Below, in pieces: positions 1 through 8,078 of a stretch of DNA of 64,000 nt. Source of the DNA: Sphingobacterium corticibacterium (GTDB lineage Bacteria; Bacteroidota; Bacteroidia; Sphingobacteriales; Sphingobacteriaceae); assembly GCF_004208525.1 (NCBI RefSeq), contig NZ_SGIT01000001.1:620001-684000 (forward strand), given 5' to 3'. Both the position numbers and the translations under genes were made by a program. The notes beneath the pieces are model-generated. The model did no database searches. It worked only from the letters and a program-made list of their open reading frames with translations, and was not told where the DNA came from. Position 1 is the stretch's first letter. Each line of letters opens with the position of its first letter.

Positions 1-528
1 ATATTCTCCAGTTCAAAGAATCTTTTGCATGCGCGACTAAATCGAGAATATCTTATCCATATCGTAAAGGGACAAATGCCCGCAAACGGCGATGTATTGT
101 TCTTTACTTGTGGCCCTGTTTTCTATATGGATTTAGTACGGTTTACCTTGTTAGGCATGGGATTTCCTGACAATAGTATAAAAAAGGAAACATTCCATTT
201 TCCCGAAGAAGAGGAAGATGATGATGAGAAGGAGGAGGAACCTGTGGATATGACTTCCTATGGTATCAAACTTCGTTTCCAAGGCACGGAATATAATTTA
301 ACGATTCCCTATAACAAGACAGTATTAGAAGTAGGGCTGGAGCACAAAATCAAGTTGCCTTACTCCTGCAAATCCGGGATGTGCAGCACGTGCATATCAC
401 AGTGTACAGCCGGTAGTGTGCGAATGGATTACAATGAAGTGTTAACAAATAGAGAAGTGGAAAATGGCCGTTGTCTGATTTGTGTATCGCATCCATTGGA
501 AGAAGGGACAGTGATAACGGTCATGTGA
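1..528 (+). CDS. Ferredoxin/NAD(P)H-type oxidoreductase, C-terminal part (5' end outside window)
   Basis: The frame is open from the first base, so the gene starts upstream. The visible 175 residues hold the end of a ferredoxin-NADP reductase NAD-binding domain (motif FTCGPVFYM), an acidic linker rich in Glu and Asp, and a plant-type 2Fe-2S domain. Its cluster ligands are in CKSGMCSTC, with the fourth Cys in GRCLIC about 30 residues later. This reductase-then-ferredoxin order is that of PaaE/HmpX-like electron-transfer proteins, which pass electrons from NAD(P)H through FAD and the iron-sulfur cluster to a partner oxygenase or hydroxylase. The partner is not in the window. Nothing suggests truncation other than the window edge. 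Confidence 0.85.
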   Translation: MFSSSKNLLHARLNREYLIHIVKGQMPANGDVLFFTCGPVFYMDLVRFTLLGMGFPDNSIKKETFHFPEEEEDDDEKEEEPVDMTSYGIKLRFQGTEYNLTIPYNKTVLEVGLEHKIKLPYSCKSGMCSTCISQCTAGSVRMDYNEVLTNREVENGRCLICVSHPLEEGTVITVM

Positions 529-580
529 TATCTCAATAAAAGTAAACATAATAGAAAAAGGCGTCTTACGACACCTTTTG

Positions 581-654
581 TACGCCAAACAGGATTCGAA
601 CCTGTGACCGACGGTTTAGAAAACCGTTGCTCTATCCAGCTGAGCTATTGGCGC
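581..654 (-). tRNA. tRNA-Arg (anticodon UCU)
   Basis: Read on the minus strand, a full cloverleaf folds. The acceptor stem is GCGCCAA with TTGGCGT, the D arm is GCTC/GAGC, the anticodon stem ACGGT/ACCGT encloses the loop TTTCTAA, and the T arm is ACAGG-TTCGAAT-CCTGT. The anticodon TCT reads AGA. CCA is not encoded. Confidence 0.96.
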
Positions 655-669
655 CTCCTTTTGGAGTAG

Positions 670-700
670 CAAAAGTAGGCAATTGCGGTTATTTTGCAAA
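670..700 (-). promoter_or_regulatory. Bacteroidota promoter of tRNA-Arg
   Basis: On the minus strand, TTTG (700-697) is followed after 19 bases by TACTTTTG (677-670). This matches the TTTG...TAnnTTTG consensus of the Bacteroidota housekeeping sigma factor. The tRNA starts 16 bases downstream. Confidence 0.75.
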
Positions 701-827
701 ATAAAATGACTATTTTTTGTTAAGGCTAGACTAACTTATTGCATGCCAAAGGTATATTTTCGTTTCAAGGGTGCTATAGGCTATTTAAAAGAGCATCTGC
801 AGGTGTATTGGAAATTTGAAATAAAGT

Positions 828-857
828 TTTGCATAAAAGAGAAAATTTGTACTTTTG
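828..857 (+). promoter_or_regulatory. Bacteroidota promoter of tRNA-Ser
   Basis: TTTG at 828-831, an 18-base spacer and TACTTTTG at 850-857 match the Bacteroidota consensus closely. The predicted start of transcription lies within a few bases of the mature tRNA 5' end at 862. Confidence 0.8.
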
Positions 858-861
858 TCGC

Positions 862-946
862 GGAGAGTTGGCAGAGTGGTCGAATGCGGCGGTCTTGAAA
901 ACCGTTAACTGTTACAGGTTCGGGGGTTCGAATCCCTCACTCTCCG
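862..946 (+). tRNA. tRNA-Ser (anticodon UGA), integration target of the island
   Basis: An 85-nt class II tRNA. The acceptor is GGAGAGT with ACTCTCC and discriminator G, the anticodon loop is CTTGAAA (anticodon TGA, reads UCA), there is a long variable arm, and the T loop is TTCGAAT. Its last bases are part of the 18-bp direct repeat found again at 32108-32125, so the island inserted here and rebuilt an intact 3' end. The gene should still be functional. Confidence 0.96.
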
Positions 947-948
947 CA
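931..948 (+). repeat. attL core: 18-bp direct repeat at the tRNA-Ser 3' end
   Basis: The sequence AATCCCTCACTCTCCGCA covers the 3' side of the T arm and the acceptor stem. It is identical to 32108-32125 and 32268-32285. At attL it is preceded by GTTCG, at 32108 by GTTCC. Confidence 0.9.
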
Positions 949-970
949 TCCTAACAAGGAAAAAATATCA

Positions 971-1010
971 AAACCCTATAAATAGCAGTATTTATAGGGT
1001 TTTTGCTTTT
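971..1010 (+). terminator. Replacement terminator of tRNA-Ser supplied by the island
   Basis: A 13-bp perfect stem (971-983 with 990-1002, loop AGCAGT) is followed by a T-rich run. It lies inside the island, 24 bases past the tRNA. It stands in for the original chromosomal terminator, now displaced to 32128-32160. Confidence 0.85.
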
Positions 1011-1046
1011 ATAAGCCTTCCTAAATATTTCAGATTTCCTATTTCG

Positions 1047-1094
1047 TGCGAGACCCAAGCGAGACCCTAAAAATTGGTCTTCTAGGGTCTCGCT
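1047..1094 (+). repeat. GCGAGACC repeats at left island end (candidate integrase arm sites)
   Basis: Two direct GCGAGACC units lie in 1047-1068. The second is repeated in inverted form at 1084-1094 (AGCGAGACCCT with AGGGTCTCGCT, 15-nt loop). A 22-bp block differing by few bases stands at 32032-32053, close to the right att site. Placement beside both ends suits arm-type sites for the integrase or an excision factor. Binding is inferred. Confidence 0.6.
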
Positions 1095-1198
1095 AAAATG
1101 TACAGGTTTGCACCTATACACACCTTGCTATCAGATGAACATCTTGACAGCAAACCAAGTAAGAAATAAATTGAATAATGAAATAAAGCACCACCACC

Positions 1199-2452
1199 AT
1201 GAAAGCAAATCTCACACTCCACATCTATGCTCGAGCAGCAAAAGCCAATGCTGCAGGCCTACACCCCTTGTATGTCCGGATAACAATCGATGGCAAGAGA
1301 ACAGAATTCTCCAGCAAAAAGTTTATCAATCCTAAGCAATGGGACCCAAAAATGATGAAAATGAAAGGCAGCAGCGAAGAAGCCCGTACAATAAACAGCT
1401 ACCTTGAAACCATAAAAAGCAAAGTCAACCAAACCCAGATTATACTCGAGTATCAGGAAGAACCAATCACACTAGAAAAATTCAAGAGTGCCTACCTCGG
1501 AAAGAAGTCAGAAAAAGAAAGAACATTGATTCCCATATTCCAAGACCACAACAAAAGAGTAAGATCCCTTATTGGTGTAGAGTATTCTGCAGGCACACAC
1601 GAACGCTATGAAGTATCACTCAAGCATACCCAAGACTTTATACAGCACCAATATAGAGTCCAAGATATCGCACTCCATAAAATCAATCACACCTTTATTG
1701 CCGATTATGATTTCTATTTGCGTACCGAAAGAAATTGCAGCAACAATACCACCGTCAAGTACATCAAAAACTTCAAGAAAATAATCCGCATCTGTATTGC
1801 CAATGGCTGGATAGGCCAAGACCCATTTCTTCACTACAAAACCAAGTTGCAGGAAGTCGAACGCGAAGTGCTCACACAGGATGAATTACAAAAACTGATG
1901 GACAAAACATTTAGCATTGAACGATTAGAACTCGTCAGAGATATTTTCCTCTTCTCCTGTTATACCGGCCTAGCCTATATTGACGTCAAGCAATTGACAG
2001 ATGCCAATCTGGTTAAAGGAATAGATGGCCAGTTATGGATCAGCACCCATCGGCAGAAAACCGATAGTCCTTCTAAAATACCCCTATTAGATACCGCTCA
2101 ATATATTATTAACAAATATACAGATCACCCAGAAAGCGGTAATGAAAACACCCTAATTCCGATACTCAGCAATCAGAAAATGAATGCCTACCTCAAAGAG
2201 ATAGCCGATCTCTGTGGAATTAAAAAAGAACTCACCTACCATTGTGCACGACATACATTTGCCACAACGGTCACCCTTTCCAATGGAGTACCCATTGAAA
2301 CTGTATCTAAAATGCTTGGACACAAAAGTATCCGTACCACACAGCATTATGCAAAAATCACTGATCGAAAAGTAGCAAACGATATGCAAAATCTTAAGAC
2401 AATACTACAAGGTGGGATTAAACAAACCCACTCGGACAAGAAAATTGGATAG
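1199..2452 (+). CDS. Tyrosine recombinase/integrase of the island
   Basis: This 417-residue site-specific recombinase is expected to insert and excise the island at tRNA-Ser. Residues 1-100 form the Bacteroidota-type arm-DNA-binding domain (HPLYVRI, then FINPKQWDP), the middle is a SAM-like core-binding domain, and the C-terminal third is catalytic. The catalytic domain shows the HxxR motif (HCARHTF), the LGHKS histidine and the tyrosine of TTQHYAKI. The usual first catalytic Arg lies where TGLAYIDV is seen, with Ala in its place, as in integrases of the CTnDOT type. The gene reads inward from attL, 250 bases from the tRNA end, the normal position. Its start ATG has no strong ribosome site, as is usual in this phylum. 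Confidence 0.93.
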   Translation: MKANLTLHIYARAAKANAAGLHPLYVRITIDGKRTEFSSKKFINPKQWDPKMMKMKGSSEEARTINSYLETIKSKVNQTQIILEYQEEPITLEKFKSAYLGKKSEKERTLIPIFQDHNKRVRSLIGVEYSAGTHERYEVSLKHTQDFIQHQYRVQDIALHKINHTFIADYDFYLRTERNCSNNTTVKYIKNFKKIIRICIANGWIGQDPFLHYKTKLQEVEREVLTQDELQKLMDKTFSIERLELVRDIFLFSCYTGLAYIDVKQLTDANLVKGIDGQLWISTHRQKTDSPSKIPLLDTAQYIINKYTDHPESGNENTLIPILSNQKMNAYLKEIADLCGIKKELTYHCARHTFATTVTLSNGVPIETVSKMLGHKSIRTTQHYAKITDRKVANDMQNLKTILQGGIKQTHSDKKIG

Positions 2453-2533
2453 CCATCAGAGCTCTTTTGATAACAGAACGAGCGAATATCTTTTATATCT
2501 TATTCAGATATAGATCACCATTAAAACCAAACT

Positions 2534-3391
2534 ATGCATAAAACTCTACTAACGATCAACGAAGAAATCAAACATTACGTAGCAGACATCGAACAAGCGA
2601 ATGCGCATGACTATTCCAAAATCACCGAACTGATGATTAGGTATATTTCTGATCGGCTACAGGTCGTGAAAGATAGATTCGAGCAGGACAAAAGCATTAC
2701 TCCTGATGAAGAGATATTCTATTTCAAGAATATCAAATGCCATTTATTGGCATTGATCCAGTATTACACGCTGGTGCAGAAGATCGAACTGAAAAAACCT
2801 CCGTTGCGTAAGAAAAAGCTAAAGCAATATTATCTCAACACACTCTATAAAATCAAAAAGAAACTACGAAAACAGCAGTTTTTCTATAACTATTACAAAG
2901 CCAACCTAAGCCAGTTAGACAATCAGTTTTTTCGACGGATCGACCACGACCTATTCGTACCTGCCGGTTCTTTTATCCTGGACATCGATAAACGTAACAA
3001 TACACCTACTGTGCATATATTCGCCAAAGTGGAAGCATTTGAAATGCTGCGGCACTATCTCAAGAAAAAGATTAAAGGCTATGGTGCGGGAAGCAAAAAA
3101 ATACCACAAGCAGTTCTGCCAGCTCCCGTATTAAAATGGACCATATCCAAAACCGATTTGATCGAACTGATCTATGCGCTGCATGCATCAGGAACATTTA
3201 ATAATGGCAAAGCGGATATCAAGGAGATTGCCGAGTACTTCCAGCAGGTTTTTAATGTGGAGCTTGGTCAATATAACCGCGTGTTCTATGATATCCGGGC
3301 GCGCAAGATCAACAAAACCAAACTCTTGGATAACCTGAAAGAGAATCTAATCAAACGAATTAAAGAAACTGACAATGAATTATTTATGTAA
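2534..3391 (+). CDS. RteC-type regulator
   Basis: The 285-residue protein matches the RteC family known from Bacteroides conjugative transposons, where RteC controls expression of excision genes. It is a helix-rich basic protein. The N-terminal 110 residues precede a Lys/Arg-rich stretch, and the C-terminal part (KTDLIELIYALHASG, then QYNRVFYDIRAR) is the most typical segment. It lies between the integrase and an excisionase-like HTH protein, in keeping with a role in excision control. No frameshift is seen. The function is taken from the family, and no target site can be assigned from sequence, though a palindrome follows the gene at 3395-3426. Confidence 0.8.
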   Translation: MHKTLLTINEEIKHYVADIEQANAHDYSKITELMIRYISDRLQVVKDRFEQDKSITPDEEIFYFKNIKCHLLALIQYYTLVQKIELKKPPLRKKKLKQYYLNTLYKIKKKLRKQQFFYNYYKANLSQLDNQFFRRIDHDLFVPAGSFILDIDKRNNTPTVHIFAKVEAFEMLRHYLKKKIKGYGAGSKKIPQAVLPAPVLKWTISKTDLIELIYALHASGTFNNGKADIKEIAEYFQQVFNVELGQYNRVFYDIRARKINKTKLLDNLKENLIKRIKETDNELFM

Positions 3392-3394
3392 TAA

Positions 3395-3426
3395 TTTTTC
3401 ACAACTTGTTAACAAGTTGTGAAAAA
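3395..3426. promoter_or_regulatory. 32-bp perfect palindrome upstream of the HTH gene
   Basis: Two 16-base arms meet at GTTAAC without a loop. The core CAACTTGTTAACAAGTTG recurs in near-identical form at 31125-31151. It could be an operator for a dimeric regulator acting on the HTH gene at 3475, or a bidirectional terminator, since the arms end in T and A runs. Confidence 0.55.
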
Positions 3427-3474
3427 TAGTCTTGTTTAATATGGAATTTTGCTGTTCACCAATCTATAAATATC

Positions 3475-3747
3475 ATGGCAGTAGAAATTATTACCAAAGA
3501 AGATCTCATGAGGTTTAAGTATGAGTTGCTCAGCGAACTCCAAACACTCTTATCCAGCAAAATGCACCAACCAAAGAAATGGTTAAAGACCAGAGAAGTG
3601 GCAAAGATGCTGCAGATATCACCAGGTACCCTGCAGAACTACCGCATCAACGGAACTATTCCGTTCAAGAAGTTCGGGAACACCATTTACTATTCCCTTG
3701 CAGAAATTGAAAAACTGTTGGAGGAGGGTGGCAACAAACATAATTAA
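3475..3747 (+). CDS. Helix-turn-helix (HTH_17, excisionase-like) protein
   Basis: This is a 90-residue DNA-binding protein. A helical N-terminal segment (1-35) precedes a MerR/excisionase-type winged helix: WLKTREVAKMLQISPGTLQ is the HTH and INGTIPFKKFGNTIYYSLAEIEKLL is the wing and second helix. Proteins of this type occur beside the integrase in many Bacteroidota elements and act as excisionases or regulators. The stop codon overlaps the start of the next gene (TAATG), so the two are probably translated together. Confidence 0.85.
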   Translation: MAVEIITKEDLMRFKYELLSELQTLLSSKMHQPKKWLKTREVAKMLQISPGTLQNYRINGTIPFKKFGNTIYYSLAEIEKLLEEGGNKHN

Positions 3748-4544
3748 TGTCCATCACATCAAATTTTATAAGCATGAACTACATCAAGCAACTGACACAC
3801 TTTTTCAATAAGGCGCAGGCTGACGCGGATTTTTCCGCTACGCACCTCAGCCTTTTTATGGCTCTCTTTCAGCTATGGAACCAAGCACGCTTTGCCAAAC
3901 AGATACAGATCATCCGGGACGACGCTATGCGTCTGGGAAAGATCAATTCCAAAGCGACTTATCACAAAGCAATGGCTTATCTGCATAAGCAGGGGTATAT
4001 TGACTATCGCCCGTCTTACAATCCGTACAAAGGAAGTACGATTACTTTTTTTCCTCCACAATTGGCACACATTGAACCAAACGCTGAACCGGTTCAAATG
4101 CTGTCCACAAGACCAATAAACGAGCCATATAATAAACTATATAGTACTAGTATTATCCATGATAATACTAGTGATCTATCGATAGATAAAAAGAAAGAGA
4201 AAAATAAAAAAACAGCAAGTTCAAATCAAGGTGTGCTGCTGTTCCCGAAAAAAGAAAAAAGTTCCGCGCAAAAAGAAATAGCAATCCCACCACTTCCGGA
4301 ACATGTCGAAGGATTTTTCTTAGCGAATCAATCCACTGTCCAGGAAGCCCACCGGTTCATGAATCACTACACGGCCAATGGCTGGCTCGTTGGTGGTAAG
4401 AGTCCGATGAAGGACTGGAAGGCGTCGGCCAAGAATTGGATCAGTAACAGCATCAATTTTACCAAATCTGCAAATTATGGAAAATCAAATCGCGCACAAC
4501 AGCTGCACGCCAGCACCCGAAAGAATTATTTCGAGCCACTATGA
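3747..4544 (+). CDS. Replication-initiator-like protein (DnaD/replisome-organiser type)
   Basis: The 265-residue protein has a winged-helix-like N-terminal half (about 10-110) and a polar low-complexity linker (KKKEKNKK). The C-terminal segment NGWLVGGKSPMKDWKASAKN resembles the tail motif of phage and plasmid replisome organisers. The next gene encodes a DnaC-like ATPase and overlaps by 68 bases, which supports a replication-initiator and helicase-loader pair. The start at 3747 overlaps the stop of the HTH gene (TAATG); an ATG at 3774 is a possible alternative. The assignment rests on the motif and context and is moderate. Confidence 0.6.
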   Translation: MSITSNFISMNYIKQLTHFFNKAQADADFSATHLSLFMALFQLWNQARFAKQIQIIRDDAMRLGKINSKATYHKAMAYLHKQGYIDYRPSYNPYKGSTITFFPPQLAHIEPNAEPVQMLSTRPINEPYNKLYSTSIIHDNTSDLSIDKKKEKNKKTASSNQGVLLFPKKEKSSAQKEIAIPPLPEHVEGFFLANQSTVQEAHRFMNHYTANGWLVGGKSPMKDWKASAKNWISNSINFTKSANYGKSNRAQQLHASTRKNYFEPL

Positions 4545-5142
4545 TTACAGCAAGGTTTTCCAGTTTATTGATAGAAAGGGTAAGGAACTTTATGGAAATC
4601 GGTTCGCCGTATCTGCTGATGATCAAAGCATATTGCTTCAACTGGCTGCTTACTTTCTCCGTGACGAAGAGGTATGTGACAGGCATCGAATTGATCTTGA
4701 AAAAGGCATTATGTTGACCGGTCCAATAGGATGCGGCAAAACCACACTGATGAACTTGATGCGATATCTGACCGGAAATGCAAACCGCTATATCATGAAA
4801 AGTACACGGGATGTTACGTTTGAATTTATACAGGATGGTTATGAAGTTATACACCGCTACAGCCGTGGTAAGCTGTACAACGCCGAATATAAAAACTTCT
4901 GCTTTGATGATCTTGGTACCGAAAACAACATCAAGTACTTTGGTAACGAATGTAACGTCATGGCCGAGGTGCTTTTGTCACGGTACGATCTGTTTGTTTC
5001 AAAAAAATTGGTTACCCATATCACGACCAATCTTTCCGCTACTGAGCTCGAGCAGACTTATGGCAATCGTCTGCGTTCACGTCTCCGGGAAATGGTGAAT
5101 CTGATCGGTTTTGATAAGGAGGTGACGGATAAAAGGAAATGA
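4477..5142 (+). CDS. DnaC/IstB-like AAA+ ATPase
   Basis: A 221-residue P-loop ATPase with Walker A GPIGCGKTT (about residue 82), Walker B FCFDDLGTE (about 140) and a sensor-like segment THITTNLSA, followed by NRLRSRLREM as a likely arginine-finger region. This is the pattern of helicase loaders such as DnaC and of IstB. It is the last gene of the plus-strand left-end run and overlaps its upstream neighbour in a different frame, so coupled translation is likely. It probably loads a host replicative helicase at the element's origin, but no origin was recognised. An IstB-type role is less likely because no transposase is present. Confidence 0.75.
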   Translation: MENQIAHNSCTPAPERIISSHYDYSKVFQFIDRKGKELYGNRFAVSADDQSILLQLAAYFLRDEEVCDRHRIDLEKGIMLTGPIGCGKTTLMNLMRYLTGNANRYIMKSTRDVTFEFIQDGYEVIHRYSRGKLYNAEYKNFCFDDLGTENNIKYFGNECNVMAEVLLSRYDLFVSKKLVTHITTNLSATELEQTYGNRLRSRLREMVNLIGFDKEVTDKRK

Positions 5143-5208
5143 ATATTGGGCATGGAATAAATCTCTAATTACAAAATTATCCATGCCCAACAGCTTAACT
5201 TTCTAATT

Positions 5209-6939
5209 CTAATCGGCTAGTTCAATAACCTGCTCAGAAAACTTTGTTTTTAATGCTTCGTAATGTTCTTGAACCAGCCTATTTGCCTCTTTCTTGCAGA
5301 TGATACATCTTTCTGATATCAGGCTTAGTTCACTCCAGTCTAGATCAATATTCGTCTTAACTCGCATATCTGTTAAAATACCCGTCAGCATCTTCCATCG
5401 TTTTTTTTCTTCAGAAGTGTTGTTTGGGAATATTTCACGGGGAAATTCCCATATCCCGGCAACGATGGGAAAAATACTCCTAAGCGCAAATTTTGGGGGT
5501 GTGTAATCGTAAAAATATTCTAGCAAACCTAGGAAGATCTGCTCTAATGCCAGATTATACATCAAGGTTTTGCTACATATATTCTCCACACACCCAATTG
5601 TATTGGCACTTTCAAGAAAACCATCTGCCCGCTCAAATCTTTCTTCCCAATTCCGCCATATTTTCTCAAGTTTCTTTTTGTTGCTGACACGTTCAATGTT
5701 ATTTATGGTTGGCCATTTTATTCCACTCCCGTCTTTAAAGAGCAGTATTGCTTTTTGTAACGCATGCTGAAAGAACCATTTATTTTTCTTTAAATCCACC
5801 TCAATTTCCAGTTTACTATGGCCCAATAAATGCACAAAGTAATATGGCGATCCGTTCAGACTGTTTTGTAGTTGTGACATCTCTTCTCTGATATCCGTCT
5901 CGCTCACCAGTAATAATGTATAGTCTACGAATCTTTTGTTCGCACCAATAACCTCCATATTGTCCTGTCTGTACTGCTGTTCATAAAAAGAAATTAAATA
6001 GATTTCTTTAATGTCTGAAAAAGACAGGATTTTTTCGAGAATGTCTTTTAGATAAGGATATTCCGGAAATTCCATCAACTGAATACCTGCCTGTGATATA
6101 GTATCATTCTCTACCTTAATATTATAGATATATTCAGATTCGATGCTTGCTAAACATTCATGAAAAAGTTTTTCAGTACCCCCCAATAACGCATTCATTT
6201 TCATCTCCAGCGTATTGATATCTTCTTCCGATATTTCAAAGTCATCTTCATAACGGACTGCACAATAGGTCTCGTTCAGTAGGGATAGCAGACGGTCATC
6301 ATTATCATTGACCTCAGAGAATACCGTATTTAACATACCCGTTGTCTTTCCTAGATATCGGTGATGGCTTCTGATATTATGGCTCGCCTTTTCTTTTCCC
6401 AAGGTTAGGATTTCCATGCACCTGTATCGGAGTTCAAACACTTGGTGTAACATGAAAGCCGCCATAGAAAGGTTCCCCTTTTCCCGGTAGAAATCAAATC
6501 CATCCCTAAACTCTGTAATCTTAAAGTTTTCTCTATCAAAGAAACGCCGCAACTCGACGGCATTCTTCTTAGCGGTAAATTCCTCCGGATAAAGCTGAAA
6601 CGAACACGATGGATTCTTAAAAAGAGTTCTGTTAGGATGACATGCATGGAACAAGAATATATTTCCCTGTACCAATTTCTCCTTTACCGATGCGGAGACA
6701 AATGTTACGTGATGGAAGCTTTTGTATTTCCGCAGATCAACAGTGATCTGTGAATCAATTTCTCCTATCGATCGAGTTTCTTTGTTCGACAAAAGGATAA
6801 CAATTTCATATAAACTCTCTTCTTTCTCTGAAGAAAGGGGCTCTAGAAGGAAAAGGTAGTCAACCTTATACTTCGAAGTCAGTGTCAAAATAATATCCCT
6901 TAAATCATTTTGATCGTTTTTATTAGTCAGTTCTATCAT
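5209..6939 (-). CDS. Tandem nucleotidyltransferase-like/HEPN protein
   Basis: In this 576-residue protein I see two similar halves. Each starts with a beta-rich segment like a degenerate MNT-type nucleotidyltransferase (about 25-110 with YEIVILLS, and 310-405 with DYTLLLVS). Each continues with a helical HEPN-like domain (about 145-265, typical AAFMLHQVFELRYRCMEI; and 435-565, with SKTLMYNLALEQIFLGLLE). HEPN domains are RNases or their inactive relatives in toxin-antitoxin and defence systems. A clear Rx4-6H catalytic motif is not evident, so it may be regulatory. It is the last gene of a four-gene minus operon, 8 bases after its upstream neighbour. The fold is inferred by eye. Confidence 0.55.
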   Translation of the reverse strand: MIELTNKNDQNDLRDIILTLTSKYKVDYLFLLEPLSSEKEESLYEIVILLSNKETRSIGEIDSQITVDLRKYKSFHHVTFVSASVKEKLVQGNIFLFHACHPNRTLFKNPSCSFQLYPEEFTAKKNAVELRRFFDRENFKITEFRDGFDFYREKGNLSMAAFMLHQVFELRYRCMEILTLGKEKASHNIRSHHRYLGKTTGMLNTVFSEVNDNDDRLLSLLNETYCAVRYEDDFEISEEDINTLEMKMNALLGGTEKLFHECLASIESEYIYNIKVENDTISQAGIQLMEFPEYPYLKDILEKILSFSDIKEIYLISFYEQQYRQDNMEVIGANKRFVDYTLLLVSETDIREEMSQLQNSLNGSPYYFVHLLGHSKLEIEVDLKKNKWFFQHALQKAILLFKDGSGIKWPTINNIERVSNKKKLEKIWRNWEERFERADGFLESANTIGCVENICSKTLMYNLALEQIFLGLLEYFYDYTPPKFALRSIFPIVAGIWEFPREIFPNNTSEEKKRWKMLTGILTDMRVKTNIDLDWSELSLISERCIICKKEANRLVQEHYEALKTKFSEQVIELAD

Positions 6940-6947
6940 GATCGTAT

Positions 6948-8078
6948 TCAGTTAAAATCAGGTTGGTATTCAAGTATAGTGGTAATTTCAATCAGCTTTA
7001 CAATAAATTCATAGGTCTCCCTTGCTTCATTCAGAATTTTTGAATCAGTATGATTGCTTAAAACCGCTTGTTTCCAGTTCTCTAAAATTGAACGCCATTC
7101 ACTTAACGGTTTTTCGCGAAACGCCTTTAGTACGTATTTGAATGGTCGTTTCTTCTGCTTTCCGGAAAGATTGTGAATCGTCTCTAGTCTGTCCGCAGGG
7201 ATCTGCCACCGCATCTTTGCCAATTCAGACATTCCCGGTGTATCCGTTATATATTCATGAAAAGATTCTATAATAAATAGAAATTCATGGAAGTAATAAA
7301 GAACATTTCCCGGATTCCCGTGAGTTTGCCAGTAATTACTTTCGCCTATTAGGATTCTTGCTTGATCGGCTATACTAATTAGATCCTTTGCACTTTCGTT
7401 TTCAAAAATATCGTAAATAGTGTCTGAATAGCCGAAGGTACTTGAATCCGTATCTATTCCAAATCCCACGTATTGTTCTAAAATTGTCATGTCGCGTTCG
7501 GATATGTATCTTTCTGTATCACTTGAAGATAGGACAAACAGCGATCTAATTATTTTACTTATATCCTGATAGGTGTCATAGATAAACTCATGAAGTGATG
7601 AACAGTAGTCCACGCAATCGGGTTCCAGGCCTTCAAATAGCAAGTCATATAGATCGAGTTTTATACGGTAAAATCCATTCTGCGAATTGACTTTTGTGAG
7701 CAATTTAAAAGCTTCTTGCCGACTTTCAATTAAAGCTTCCGTAAATTCATCATCCGCTCGGATCGTCGGCTTAAGACCACTCGTTCCGAACTTAACTTTT
7801 TGGACATAATTGGGTCTGATTTGCATGATCAAATAATCGGCCTCTATCAGTCTTACAATTTGTTTAAAGCATTCGTATAAGTACAAAGGGCTTTCAAATT
7901 TCATCCAATATGCTGGTCTTATCGCCGATGAAAATAGAGTCCAGCAGACTTCCTGTACATCATCATCCGAAGCTTTGCAGTTGAAAATGTTGAGAATTAA
8001 AAACGGATTTAATATTTCTTCTTTAGTTAGATAGGAAATCCTGTTGTCACCGTATATGATATGGTTCATTGCTGGCAT
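6948..8078 (-). CDS. Unknown protein of the HEPN operon
   Basis: I do not recognise this 376-residue protein. It is soluble-looking and acidic, without a signal peptide or membrane segment, and mostly helical by composition (for example FLFIIESFHEYI and ETYEFIVKLIEITTIL near the end). It overlaps the gene before it by 13 bases and precedes the double-HEPN gene by 8, so it is clearly part of the same operon. The start may be the ATG at 8078 or the next one at 8069. No catalytic motif was found. Its place between a DUF2807-like and a HEPN protein suggests a partner or sensor role, which is a guess. Confidence 0.8.
   Translation of the reverse strand: MPAMNHIIYGDNRISYLTKEEILNPFLILNIFNCKASDDDVQEVCWTLFSSAIRPAYWMKFESPLYLYECFKQIVRLIEADYLIMQIRPNYVQKVKFGTSGLKPTIRADDEFTEALIESRQEAFKLLTKVNSQNGFYRIKLDLYDLLFEGLEPDCVDYCSSLHEFIYDTYQDISKIIRSLFVLSSSDTERYISERDMTILEQYVGFGIDTDSSTFGYSDTIYDIFENESAKDLISIADQARILIGESNYWQTHGNPGNVLYYFHEFLFIIESFHEYITDTPGMSELAKMRWQIPADRLETIHNLSGKQKKRPFKYVLKAFREKPLSEWRSILENWKQAVLSNHTDSKILNEARETYEFIVKLIEITTILEYQPDFN

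Noticed and set aside
1108..1335. 75-codon frame in front of and overlapping the integrase
   Set aside because: It overlaps the integrase in another frame and has a His- and Ser-rich composition typical of chance frames.
3395..3426. CRISPR or transposon end at the palindrome
   Set aside because: There is a single palindrome without spacers, target duplication or transposase.
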